Positions 1-7,433 of a stretch of DNA of 64,000 bases are shown piece by piece (the first letter of the stretch is position 1; every line of letters starts with the position of its first letter). Position numbers and translations under genes: made by a program. The stretch is taken from NCBI RefSeq assembly GCF_009910675.1, contig NZ_RSEJ01000001.1, positions 124,001 to 188,000 on the forward strand, written 5' to 3'. Source of the stretch: Photobacterium alginatilyticum (GTDB taxonomy: Bacteria > Pseudomonadota > Gammaproteobacteria > Enterobacterales > Vibrionaceae). Under the pieces are notes generated by a model. That model did no database searches, was not told where the DNA came from, and was given only the letters and a program-made list of their open reading frames with translations.

Positions 1-176
1 CAAAAAAACTTTACATATTTAGCCCATAATTCCACTTTTTTTTAGTTTGGCTAAGAAATGAGCTGAAATTGGATTGATTTGCCCCCCATCATCCTTTAGA
101 ATTCGCCGCGCATCAAAAATGCACCCATTTTTTAATTTTTATCACATTTTTTGAATTACTCCTGTAGGGGAACTAA

Positions 177-767
177 ATGTCTACGAAACTTGCTAACCCA
201 GCGCCTCTTGGCCTTATGGGTTTTGGTATGACCACTATCCTTTTGAATATCCACAATGCGGGCTTCTTCCCGATTGATTCTATGATCCTGGCGATGGGTA
301 TTTTCTATGGTGGCATTAGCCAAGTGATCGTAGGCACAATGTGCTTTAAGCGTGGTGATACGTTTGGCACAACAGCATTTACTTCTTACGGCCTGTTCTG
401 GCTGACGCTGGTTGGTCTGATTGTTATGCCTTACATGGGTTTGCCTGCAAGCCCTGCAAGCTTCATGGGTTGGTACCTGCTACTTTGGGGTGTCTTCACG
501 GGCTTCATGTTCATTGGCTCTCTATGCTACCCACGTGCTAAGCAGTTCGTATTCGGCTCCCTGACTGTATTGTTCTTCCTGTTGGCTGCTCGTGATTTCA
601 CAGGTAGTGAACTGATTGGTACTATCGCTGGTTTCGAAGGTATCATCTGTGGTGCAAGTGCAATTTACTTCGCGATGGCTCAGGTACTGAACAATGAGTA
701 CGGCCGTACAATCCTACCGGTTGGCGAACTGAAAAAAGAGAAAGCAAGCCTGAAAGCCGCTGCTTAA
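177..767 (+). CDS. satP: Acetate/succinate transporter SatP (AceTr family)
   Basis: Inner-membrane carrier of the GPR1/FUN34/YaaH (AceTr) family, expected to take up acetate or succinate with protons. The 196-aa product is the usual size and has six hydrophobic segments. The family signature NPAPLGLMGFGMTT lies near residues 7-20, and the C-terminus is a short lysine-rich cytoplasmic tail. The ATG follows a good ribosome site (AGGGGAAC, 8 nt upstream). The gene is single, with an AT-rich upstream region and its own terminator. The family is clear; the preferred substrate cannot be read from sequence. Confidence 0.93.
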   Translation: MSTKLANPAPLGLMGFGMTTILLNIHNAGFFPIDSMILAMGIFYGGISQVIVGTMCFKRGDTFGTTAFTSYGLFWLTLVGLIVMPYMGLPASPASFMGWYLLLWGVFTGFMFIGSLCYPRAKQFVFGSLTVLFFLLAARDFTGSELIGTIAGFEGIICGASAIYFAMAQVLNNEYGRTILPVGELKKEKASLKAAA

Positions 768-782
768 TCTGACAGAATTTGC

Positions 783-811
783 AAAAAACCTCGCTCCGGC
801 GAGGTTTTTTT
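783..811 (+). terminator. Rho-independent terminator after satP
   Basis: A GC-rich hairpin (CCTCGC / GCGAGG-type stem around a short loop) is flanked by six A and followed by seven T, 16 nt after the satP stop. Confidence 0.9.
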
Positions 812-915
812 ATGCCTGCGATTTGTAACCGGCTGCCGGGGACAAGGGATCAATAGTACGGCTGAAATTGGTATAAGCTTATGATTAGTATTTTCTGAGC
901 AAGAGGGTGGGGATA

Positions 916-1884
916 ATGGCGCAACGTTACGCAGCGTTAATGGGCGCATTGGTTGCCGATGCCGCCAGCATGGGAACGCATTGGATATATTCTCCCGAGC
1001 GGATCAAGCAGCTGGCAGACATGCCGCATTTTCCTTTTATCGAGCCGAATGCCGAACATTACGAAGGGGTGGACGGTTATTATGCCCATGACAAGTTAAC
1101 TGCTGGCGAATTAACGGCTTATGGAGAGTGGTTGGCTCTGTATATTCGCTTGCTGGGCGGTTCTGATACCGGGACTCATGCTATCCAGCAGCAGATCCTC
1201 GAGTACTTCGGACCGGGCGGTGAGTTTATTGGTTATATCGATAGCCCGACCAAGGCGCTGTTGCTGACCTTGTTCTCACTGCCACCGGAAGATTGGCCCG
1301 AAGATTCGGGGAGCGAAGACGACCAGAATCCGGCCCTGTGCTCGGTGCCGGCCCTGGTGGCTCTGAAAATGCCCTCTGAGCAGCTTGAACAGGAGATTGA
1401 ACGGGTTGTCGGCATTACCCACCAGAATGAGACAGCGCTCGCGTGTGCCAAAGCCTTTGCCAGTGCCCTCAACGAGGCGTTGCGCTCAAGGCGGATGGAG
1501 CCTGTACTCAACGTGCTTAAGGTGAAAGCGCCGATAGAAATCCGAGACAAGATAGAGCAGGTCAGGTTGCTCAGCGGGGATGTGAATGACTTGAGCCATG
1601 TCCTGGCTATTGCCAACCAGGCTTGCCACCTTGCTGACAGCTTGCCGATGGCTGCCTGGATATTGCAAAACAGCGAGAGTTATACCGAGGCGATAATCAA
1701 GAATATCCAGGTTTCGGGTGATACCTGCGGCCGTGGCATTCTGGTTGGTGCGCTGGCCGGAGCCTGCTACGGTTTTGGTGACGAGAAGGGGATCCCAATC
1801 TCCTGGGTAACAACCCTGCAGTGCGGGGAAGCGCTGGCAGAAGATATCGAACAGCTGTTGAAGGTTTCGAGTGCCGAGTCGTAA
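916..1884 (+). CDS. ADP-ribosylglycohydrolase family protein (J1-crystallin-like branch)
   Basis: 322-aa cytoplasmic all-helical protein of the ADP-ribosylglycohydrolase (DraG/ARH) fold. Seen: an N-terminal GALVADAASMGTHWIY block, like the first ARH motif (GALxGDAxGxxxEW), and a C-terminal SGDTCGRGILVGALAGACYG block, like the GGDTDT metal motif. The second metal-binding Asp of that motif is Cys here, so metal binding or catalysis may differ from DraG. The frame is open from a GTG at 907, but the ATG at 916 is better placed after the AGAGGGTGGGG purine tract. No partner ADP-ribosyltransferase gene is nearby. Its substrate is unknown. Confidence 0.82.
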   Translation: MAQRYAALMGALVADAASMGTHWIYSPERIKQLADMPHFPFIEPNAEHYEGVDGYYAHDKLTAGELTAYGEWLALYIRLLGGSDTGTHAIQQQILEYFGPGGEFIGYIDSPTKALLLTLFSLPPEDWPEDSGSEDDQNPALCSVPALVALKMPSEQLEQEIERVVGITHQNETALACAKAFASALNEALRSRRMEPVLNVLKVKAPIEIRDKIEQVRLLSGDVNDLSHVLAIANQACHLADSLPMAAWILQNSESYTEAIIKNIQVSGDTCGRGILVGALAGACYGFGDEKGIPISWVTTLQCGEALAEDIEQLLKVSSAES

Positions 1885-1902
1885 GTAAAGAAGTTAAGGT
1901 AA

Positions 1903-1930
1903 GAAAAAAGCTACCCAGTGGGTAGCTTTT
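1903..1930. terminator. Bidirectional terminator between the ARH-like gene and sdaA
   Basis: Stem AGCTACCC/GGGTAGCT (1909-1916 with 1920-1927) has A6 on its left and T4 on its right, so it can stop transcription from both converging genes. The longer T run is on the minus strand. A second hairpin (CGAGAAAG/CTTTCTCG, 1956-1975) lies closer to the sdaA stop. Confidence 0.85.
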
Positions 1931-1996
1931 ACTACATAGCTTTCAGGTTATTTACCGAGAAAGAACACTTTCTCGATACTCTAATCACCTAGTTGC

Positions 1997-3358
1997 TTAG
2001 CAGATAACCTTGATAGCCAGTCCGCCCTGAGAGGTTTCACGGTACTTAGCGTTCATGTCCTTACCTGTCTCAAGCATGGTTTCGATAACCTTGTCCAGAG
2101 AAACGCGAGGCTCAGAGGCACGGCGCAGCGCCATGCGAGACGCATTGATTGCTTTAACCGCTGCAATACCGTTACGCTCGATACATGGTACCTGTACCTG
2201 ACCGGCAACAGGGTCACATGTCAGGCCAAGGTTATGCTCCATAGCAATTTCTGCGGCCATACATACTTGCTCAGGGCTACCGCCCATCAGCTCAGCAAGG
2301 CCGGCAGCTGCCATTGAACATGCCACACCAACTTCACCCTGGCAGCCTACTTCGGCACCAGAGATAGAGGCGTTGCGCTTGTACAGGCCACCGATAGCAC
2401 CAGAAGCGGCGAAGTAGCGAGTGTATTCTTTTGGTCCGACAGACTGGATGAACTTGTCGTAGTACGCCAGTACCGCAGGGATAATACCGCAAGCACCGTT
2501 GGTTGGAGCCGTTACAACACGGCCGCCAGCGGCGTTTTCTTCGTTGACAGCGAAAGCGTACATGTTAACCCAATCAACGACTGTCATTGGGTCATTGCTC
2601 AGTTTTTCAGTCGTCATCAGCTGCTGGCGTAGTGCTGCTGCACGGCGAGGAACACGTAGTGGACCCGGCAGAATACCTTCTTCGCTCATACCGCGCTCCA
2701 TACACTCACGCATGGTTTTCCAGATATTGGCGAAGTAAGTGTTAATTTCTTCTTCGGCATTCATCGCGCGCTCGTTAGCCATTACCAGAGAGCTGATAGA
2801 CAGGCCGCTTTCTTTACATTGTTCAACTAGCTCTTCAGCCATGGTGTACATGTAAGGTACTTTAACGCTCGACTCCGCTGATTTGCCGAAGTTTTCTTCA
2901 TCAACGATAAAGCCACCGCCGATGGAGTAATACGTTTTCGTATAGGCTTCTTCGTCACCAATCCATGCGTGGATGGTCATGCCATTTTCGTGCAAAGGAA
3001 GGTTGGTAGTATGGAAGTTCATACCGCCGTCGCGAGGGAAATCTACAGTGTGGCAGTGCATGCCAACAGGAAGGCGCTCGGTTTCTTCAACACGAGAGAT
3101 AAAGCCCGGGATACTATCGATATCAACATGCTCCGGACTGTTGCCCGCAAGCCCCATAATGATAGCGATATCTGTGTGGTGACCTTTACCGGTAAGAGAA
3201 AGTGAACCATAAACGTCAACGGTAATTTTAGTTACATCACGTAATTTGCCCATTGAGCGCAGGTCGTCGATGAACTCCTTACCTGCTTTCATTGGACCAA
3301 CCGTGTGCGAACTGGAAGGGCCCACACCAATTTTGTAGATATCAAAAACACTGATCAT
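1997..3358 (-). CDS. sdaA: L-serine ammonia-lyase (L-serine dehydratase), iron-sulfur type
   Basis: Converts L-serine to pyruvate and ammonia in the cytoplasm. At 453 aa it matches the one-chain enterobacterial SdaA/SdaB enzymes. Seen: the N-terminal beta-domain start [20 protein letters not shown], and C-terminal alpha-domain cysteines near residues 289 (NGACGIIPA), 339 (GCQGEVG), 381 (CDPVAGQ) and 392 (PCIERN). The last three match the known [4Fe-4S] ligands of this family. It lies downstream of the serine permease gene on the same strand, separated by 240 nt that hold a terminator-like hairpin. SdaA and SdaB cannot be told apart by sequence alone, so the symbol is a convention. Confidence 0.95.
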   Translation of the reverse strand: MISVFDIYKIGVGPSSSHTVGPMKAGKEFIDDLRSMGKLRDVTKITVDVYGSLSLTGKGHHTDIAIIMGLAGNSPEHVDIDSIPGFISRVEETERLPVGMHCHTVDFPRDGGMNFHTTNLPLHENGMTIHAWIGDEEAYTKTYYSIGGGFIVDEENFGKSAESSVKVPYMYTMAEELVEQCKESGLSISSLVMANERAMNAEEEINTYFANIWKTMRECMERGMSEEGILPGPLRVPRRAAALRQQLMTTEKLSNDPMTVVDWVNMYAFAVNEENAAGGRVVTAPTNGACGIIPAVLAYYDKFIQSVGPKEYTRYFAASGAIGGLYKRNASISGAEVGCQGEVGVACSMAAAGLAELMGGSPEQVCMAAEIAMEHNLGLTCDPVAGQVQVPCIERNGIAAVKAINASRMALRRASEPRVSLDKVIETMLETGKDMNAKYRETSQGGLAIKVIC

Positions 3359-3449
3359 GCGAATTACCTCAGTCGGTAGGAAGCGCTCTTGCCTCCGGCC
3401 AAGACTGTCATAGTATTAAACTCTCGCCCCTTCCTTGGCGAGATCACTA

Positions 3450-3488
3450 GAAAAACAAAAGAGCAGTCGGCACACGCTTCCTGCTCTT
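3450..3488 (-). terminator. Terminator or attenuator between sdaC and sdaA
   Basis: On the minus strand, stem AAGAGCAG/CTGCTCTT (3459-3466 with 3481-3488) is followed by a T-rich tract (the A run at 3450-3460). It would stop or reduce read-through from sdaC into sdaA. A further stem TCTCGCC/GGCGAGA (3422-3428 with 3437-3443) lies between it and the sdaA start. Confidence 0.75.
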
Positions 3489-3598
3489 AAGTGTCATATA
3501 TTCTACCCGAATTGCTTGAGAAGACTATGCGTTGTGGCACATTTTCTCAGACAGCTAAGTTGGTAGTCTATATTTATCACAACAAGTGTGATGTCCTA

Positions 3599-4852
3599 TT
3601 AGAATGCGCCGTAGATTACAGAAGTAATTGCTGCGATACCACAAATAGCTGTGAAGATCTGTACTGGTGCAGATGTCTTGTACTTAGCCATAGCTGGTAC
3701 TTTGTACATCGCGAATACAGGCATCAGGAACAGGATTGCTGCAATCATTGGAGCACCCATAGTTTCAATCATGCCCAGGATGCTTGGGTTGATAACCGCA
3801 ACGATCCAGGTAGTAACTACGATGAAACCAAGAGAGATTTTCTCAATCTTCTTAACTGGCATTTCTGAGCTAGACTTCACCAGGCCAACAAGACCTTCGT
3901 GAGCACCCAGGAAGTGGCCGAAGTAGCTTGAAGTAATTGCTGCGAAGGCAACCAGTGGACCAAGCAGAGAAATCAGCGGAGACTCATGAACGTTAGCAAG
4001 GTAAGACAGAACACTGATGTTCTGTGATTTTGCTGTTGCTAGCTGCTCTGGAGACAGAGACAGAACAACAGAGAATACGAAGAACATTACAAAGCCCATC
4101 AGCATCATTGCTGCGCCGCCAGTGATCATGTCAGTCTTCTTCGCTGCATCTTCACCGTATACACGACGCTGTTCTTTAGAGAACTGGCTGATGATTGGGC
4201 TGTGGTTGAAAGAGAATACGATGATTGGAATTGCTAGCCAGATAATAGCAGGCATTGCGCTCCAGTCTGGGCTTACCGATACCATTGATGTGTTCCAATC
4301 AGGGATCAGGTATACAGACAGTGCAAGCAGGATGAATACCAGTGGGTATACCATTGCAGAAGTGGCTTTAAGCATTAGCTCTTTGCCGAAGACAACACCA
4401 GCAGTCATCGCAACGATCAGGCCGCCAGACAGAAGCCAGCGTGGAACAGATTCCATGCCCATCTGGTTAACCATGAAAGAATCAACCGTGTTGGTAATAC
4501 CAACGCCGTAGATTAGAACGATTGGGTAGATGGCGAAGAAGTAAGCAAAAGTGATGATGTTTGCGCCAGCTTTACCAAAGTGTTCTTCAACAGTATCGGT
4601 GATGTCAGCTTCTGGGTTTTTAGCAGAAAGTACAAAACGAGCCAAGCTCTTGTGTGCGAACCAAGTCATTGGTGCTGCAATCAGGGCTAGGATAACCAGT
4701 GGCCAGAAACCGCCGGCACCGGCTTTAATCGGAAGGAAAAGTACACCGGCACCTACAGCGGTACCGAATAGTGAAAGGGCCCAAGTAAAATCTTTATACG
4801 TCCATTTTGCTTTAGCCGTTGAAGCTACTGCTGTGTTGGAAGTGGTATGCAT
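3599..4852 (-). CDS. sdaC: Serine/proton symporter SdaC (HAAAP family)
   Basis: Inner-membrane permease of the hydroxy/aromatic amino acid family that imports L-serine with protons, supplying the dehydratase encoded next to it. The 417-aa product has about 11 hydrophobic segments and the family start region (TAVGAGVLFLPIKAGAGG near residues 32-49). The ATG at 4852 has a weak TTAGGT ribosome site. A CRP-like site about 130 bp upstream suggests catabolite control, as known for E. coli sdaCB. The assignment rests on family resemblance and the adjacent sdaA. Confidence 0.94.
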   Translation of the reverse strand: MHTTSNTAVASTAKAKWTYKDFTWALSLFGTAVGAGVLFLPIKAGAGGFWPLVILALIAAPMTWFAHKSLARFVLSAKNPEADITDTVEEHFGKAGANIITFAYFFAIYPIVLIYGVGITNTVDSFMVNQMGMESVPRWLLSGGLIVAMTAGVVFGKELMLKATSAMVYPLVFILLALSVYLIPDWNTSMVSVSPDWSAMPAIIWLAIPIIVFSFNHSPIISQFSKEQRRVYGEDAAKKTDMITGGAAMMLMGFVMFFVFSVVLSLSPEQLATAKSQNISVLSYLANVHESPLISLLGPLVAFAAITSSYFGHFLGAHEGLVGLVKSSSEMPVKKIEKISLGFIVVTTWIVAVINPSILGMIETMGAPMIAAILFLMPVFAMYKVPAMAKYKTSAPVQIFTAICGIAAITSVIYGAF

Positions 4853-4977
4853 GGTTATATACCTAAGTTAAATTACGGAACGGAAATTAGGAACGGCGCG
4901 CATTTTGAGGATTTATAGAAGGAAAACTTTGATCGAGATCCCGTTATGTAATGGGTGCAAATTGCAATACAATTAAA

Positions 4978-4993
4978 GGTGATCTTGATCACA
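4978..4993 (-). promoter_or_regulatory. Probable CRP-binding site upstream of sdaC
   Basis: GGTGATCTTGATCACA matches the CRP consensus TGTGA-N6-TCACA at 9 of 10 core positions with exact spacing. Its centre (4985.5) would allow class II activation of a start near 4944, with TACATA on the minus strand as a possible -10 element. sdaCB is a known CRP target in E. coli; activity here is inferred. Confidence 0.7.
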
Positions 4994-5043
4994 AAGGATG
5001 TTGCGGGCAGGTTAGGGAAAATGATGTGTTAGAAGCGGGTTTA

Positions 5044-5643
5044 TTAATACCAAAGCTGTTTTGATAACAATCGAATCATCTGGGCGGTTGCCCCCCAAAT
5101 AGCATAATCACCGTATGGAATTGCATAAATATTGTGTTTTATGCCGTCGATAGTAAATTTCTCAGTGCGCATATTCACCGGGTTTAATAGGTGTTTGATA
5201 GGCACTTCAAACAGGTCGTCAACCTCGTTTGGATCCAGGTCTGGCCTGTAGTTTGGAGAGATGATCGACAAATACGGCGTAACGATATAGCCACTGATTG
5301 TCGGCAAAGAAGGAAGCTGTCCCAATATGCGCTCTCTGTTGCATAAAATTCCAGTTTCTTCTTTGGTTTCCCGAATGGCCGTTTCAATTAAATCCGTATC
5401 TTGTGATTCATATCCGCCACCAGGGAAGGCAATTTGGCCCGGGTGGTGTTTTAAGTGGCTGGCGCGACGTGTCAGGACAACGTTGAAACTATTCTGACGG
5501 GGAACAAGGGGGATCATAACCGCAGCTCGCTTAAAGGAGCCGGACGCAGACACATGCTGCCTGACCCGAGCCGAGTGGCTTTGGTCATAGCTGGTCTGTG
5601 GGGCTAGCAGAAAACGCGCTAGCAATTGTTGCTGATAGTTCAT
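5044..5643 (-). CDS. nudL: Nudix hydrolase, CoA diphosphatase NudL
   Basis: 199-aa Nudix enzyme expected to split coenzyme A into 3',5'-ADP and 4'-phosphopantetheine. Seen: the CoA-Nudix signature around residues 57-77 (VLTRRASHLKHHPGQIAFPGG), then the Nudix core RETKEETGI at 91-99. The Glu expected before RE in the general box is Thr, as I recall from E. coli NudL. It follows pabB on the same strand, an arrangement remembered from E. coli. The 81-nt gap between them is nearly filled by a palindromic repeat. Confidence 0.93.
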   Translation of the reverse strand: MNYQQQLLARFLLAPQTSYDQSHSARVRQHVSASGSFKRAAVMIPLVPRQNSFNVVLTRRASHLKHHPGQIAFPGGGYESQDTDLIETAIRETKEETGILCNRERILGQLPSLPTISGYIVTPYLSIISPNYRPDLDPNEVDDLFEVPIKHLLNPVNMRTEKFTIDGIKHNIYAIPYGDYAIWGATAQMIRLLSKQLWY

Positions 5644-5663
5644 AAACCGTCCGTGGTTATTGA

Positions 5664-5715
5664 TATACCCAAGCTACTTCAAGATGCTCGTTTCAACGAG
5701 AATTACTTGGGTATA
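5664..5715. repeat. 52-bp palindromic repeat between pabB and nudL
   Basis: Perfect 10-bp terminal inverted repeats TATACCCAAG (5664-5673) and CTTGGGTATA (5706-5715) enclose an inner hairpin CTCGTT-TC-AACGAG (5687-5700). The first 47 bp match the left end of the 283-bp element at 22141 with two differences. It lies in the pabB-nudL transcript, 9 nt past the pabB stop, and would fold as a nested hairpin in RNA. Confidence 0.9.
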
Positions 5716-5724
5716 GATAACAAT

Positions 5725-7128
5725 CTACTTTTCTAAGATTGGCAGAATTTTACTCAGTTTGTCCAGTGTTTCTTGGTATTCGCTGTCGGCATCACTGTCT
5801 GCAACAAGACCGCCGCCCGCCCAGGCATACAGGGTACTTTGCTGAGAAATAAGGGTTCTTATAGTAATACTGGTATCCATTCGACCGCAGCGGCTGATAT
5901 AACCAATACTGCCGCAATAGACGCTGCGGCGGTGTGGTTCTAGCTCTTCAATGATTTCCATGGCGCGAATTTTAGGTGCGCCGGTAATTGAACCACCGGG
6001 AAAACAGGCGCGCAATAGATCGGTTGAGGAGTACAGTGTATCCAGCTCGCCGGTGACCGTACTGACAAGGTGATGGACGGCCGGAAAGCTTTCGATCTCA
6101 AACAACTTGGGGACAGCCACTGACCCAGGCTTGGCCACCCGGCCGATATCATTTCGCAGCAAGTCGACAATCATTAAGTTTTCCGAGCGATCCTTGCTGG
6201 CATGGCGTAGCTCGGTGGCGTTGGTGGCATCTTGTATCTCATCGGCAGAGCGAGGCCGTGTGCCCTTGATGGGTTTTGTTTCAACATAGCCTTGATTATG
6301 TTGAAGAAAACGCTCCGGAGATACAGAGAGAACCGTACATTCCGAGGTGCGGATAAACCCGGAGAACGGCGCGCCATTGGTTTGTTCAAGGCGCAGGTAG
6401 GCCGTCCATTCATCACCCTGGTAGCTTGCCTGGAAGCGCTGGGCAAGGTTGATTTGGTAGCAGTCCCCGGATAGCAGGTAGTCCTGCACTCGGTCAAATT
6501 TGTTGCAATAAGCCGCCTTTGTCATATTGGCGGCCCATTGGGATGTTAATGAAAATGATTTATTTTGTTGCTCGCTGGCGCCGCTCTGTTGCAGTTTAAA
6601 GGCATTTTGTTGCTCCTGGAGCCATTGCAGGCGTCCGCTGTCTTTTGGTGAAACGAGAAACAGCGTTTGGGTATGGTGATCGGCGATCAGTGCCCAGTCG
6701 TAAATGCCGACAGCCATGTCTGCAGCATCAATATCCTGTTCGGCAAGCGCTGGGAGATCTTCCACCCGTCGACCGAGGTCGTAGCTGAAATAGCCAAGGG
6801 CACCGCCTATAAATGGTACATCCGTCATAGGGTTAAGCGGCGGCAATAATGAAGCCTGCAGTTCTTCTACTAGCTTGAACGGATCGGCGTTGCTCGCTTT
6901 TTCGTCACCATTTGAAAACTTAATACGGGTTGTTTCACCATGTGTCTCTAAAGTGGCCAAAGGATCGGCAACTAGAATATCAAAACGATTATCAGGGTGA
7001 TCCTGAGCTGCCGAGCGTAATATCATAGCCCAGGGGTGGGTGGACAAGGGCTCAAACCACGACAGAGTTGCTTCTGGGGTATAATCGAGTTGTTCAATTG
7101 CGAGTAGCGGATGCGATTTACAAATCAT
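5725..7128 (-). CDS. pabB: Aminodeoxychorismate synthase component I
   Basis: Makes 4-amino-4-deoxychorismate from chorismate with ammonia supplied by PabA, the first step to p-aminobenzoate and folate. The 467-aa length is normal. The chorismate-binding domain fills the C-terminal half and shows PIKGTRPR, the catalytic-region IVDLLRNDIGRV, and GGSITGAPKIRAMEII. The N-terminal half resembles the anthranilate synthase component I N-terminal domain. PIKGT, with Lys in the position of PabB rather than the TrpE pattern, supports PabB. It is cotranscribed with nudL. Upstream is 305 bp shared with the divergent fumarase gene. Confidence 0.95.
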   Translation of the reverse strand: MICKSHPLLAIEQLDYTPEATLSWFEPLSTHPWAMILRSAAQDHPDNRFDILVADPLATLETHGETTRIKFSNGDEKASNADPFKLVEELQASLLPPLNPMTDVPFIGGALGYFSYDLGRRVEDLPALAEQDIDAADMAVGIYDWALIADHHTQTLFLVSPKDSGRLQWLQEQQNAFKLQQSGASEQQNKSFSLTSQWAANMTKAAYCNKFDRVQDYLLSGDCYQINLAQRFQASYQGDEWTAYLRLEQTNGAPFSGFIRTSECTVLSVSPERFLQHNQGYVETKPIKGTRPRSADEIQDATNATELRHASKDRSENLMIVDLLRNDIGRVAKPGSVAVPKLFEIESFPAVHHLVSTVTGELDTLYSSTDLLRACFPGGSITGAPKIRAMEIIEELEPHRRSVYCGSIGYISRCGRMDTSITIRTLISQQSTLYAWAGGGLVADSDADSEYQETLDKLSKILPILEK

Positions 7129-7433
7129 TTTCTTTTTTGTGACAGGTGTTCGATTGGCGCATGGCGCGAAATTGTTGGCAAGAGTATCATAAACGCAGAA
7201 TTTAATACGACGCCCAAGGACGATCCTTTGTGTTTTATTTTTACTGATTCAGTCTGAGTAGCTCATAAAGGACACTGCCATGAGGATCATGGCACGTGGT
7301 TCCATTGCTTTCTGCACATCCTATTCCCTATACGCAGGACTCGAGCAATGCGAACCACACCCTACACTGGAAGCATGCTGTAACGGCAAAATAGTCGGGC
7401 GCCATGGAATGATAATAAATAACGAGGGCAATT
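7129..7433. other. pabB-fumA divergent intergenic region
   Basis: 305 bp without a convincing ORF. The pabB-proximal part is AT-rich and probably carries promoters, though I see no strong -35/-10 pair. The fumA-proximal part (7277-7406) is rich in inverted repeats and is listed separately. The fumarase ribosome site is GAGGG at 7424-7428. Confidence 0.6.
7277..7406 (+). promoter_or_regulatory. Structured 5' leader of the fumarase gene with alternative pairings
   Basis: A long stem pairs 7296-7309 with 7344-7358 (14 bp, one bulged C). Just before it TCATGGC (7287-7293) can pair locally with GCCATGA (7277-7283). Alternatively CATGGC (7288-7293) can pair with GCCATG (7401-7406), only 18 nt before the ribosome site. 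The two pairings exclude each other. No U tract follows, so control of translation or stability is more likely than a terminator. It matches no riboswitch family I can recognise. Confidence 0.45.

Noticed and set aside
3359..3450. Possible glycine riboswitch in the sdaA leader
   Set aside because: The conserved glycine-aptamer core sequences could not be found on the coding strand; only simple stems are present.
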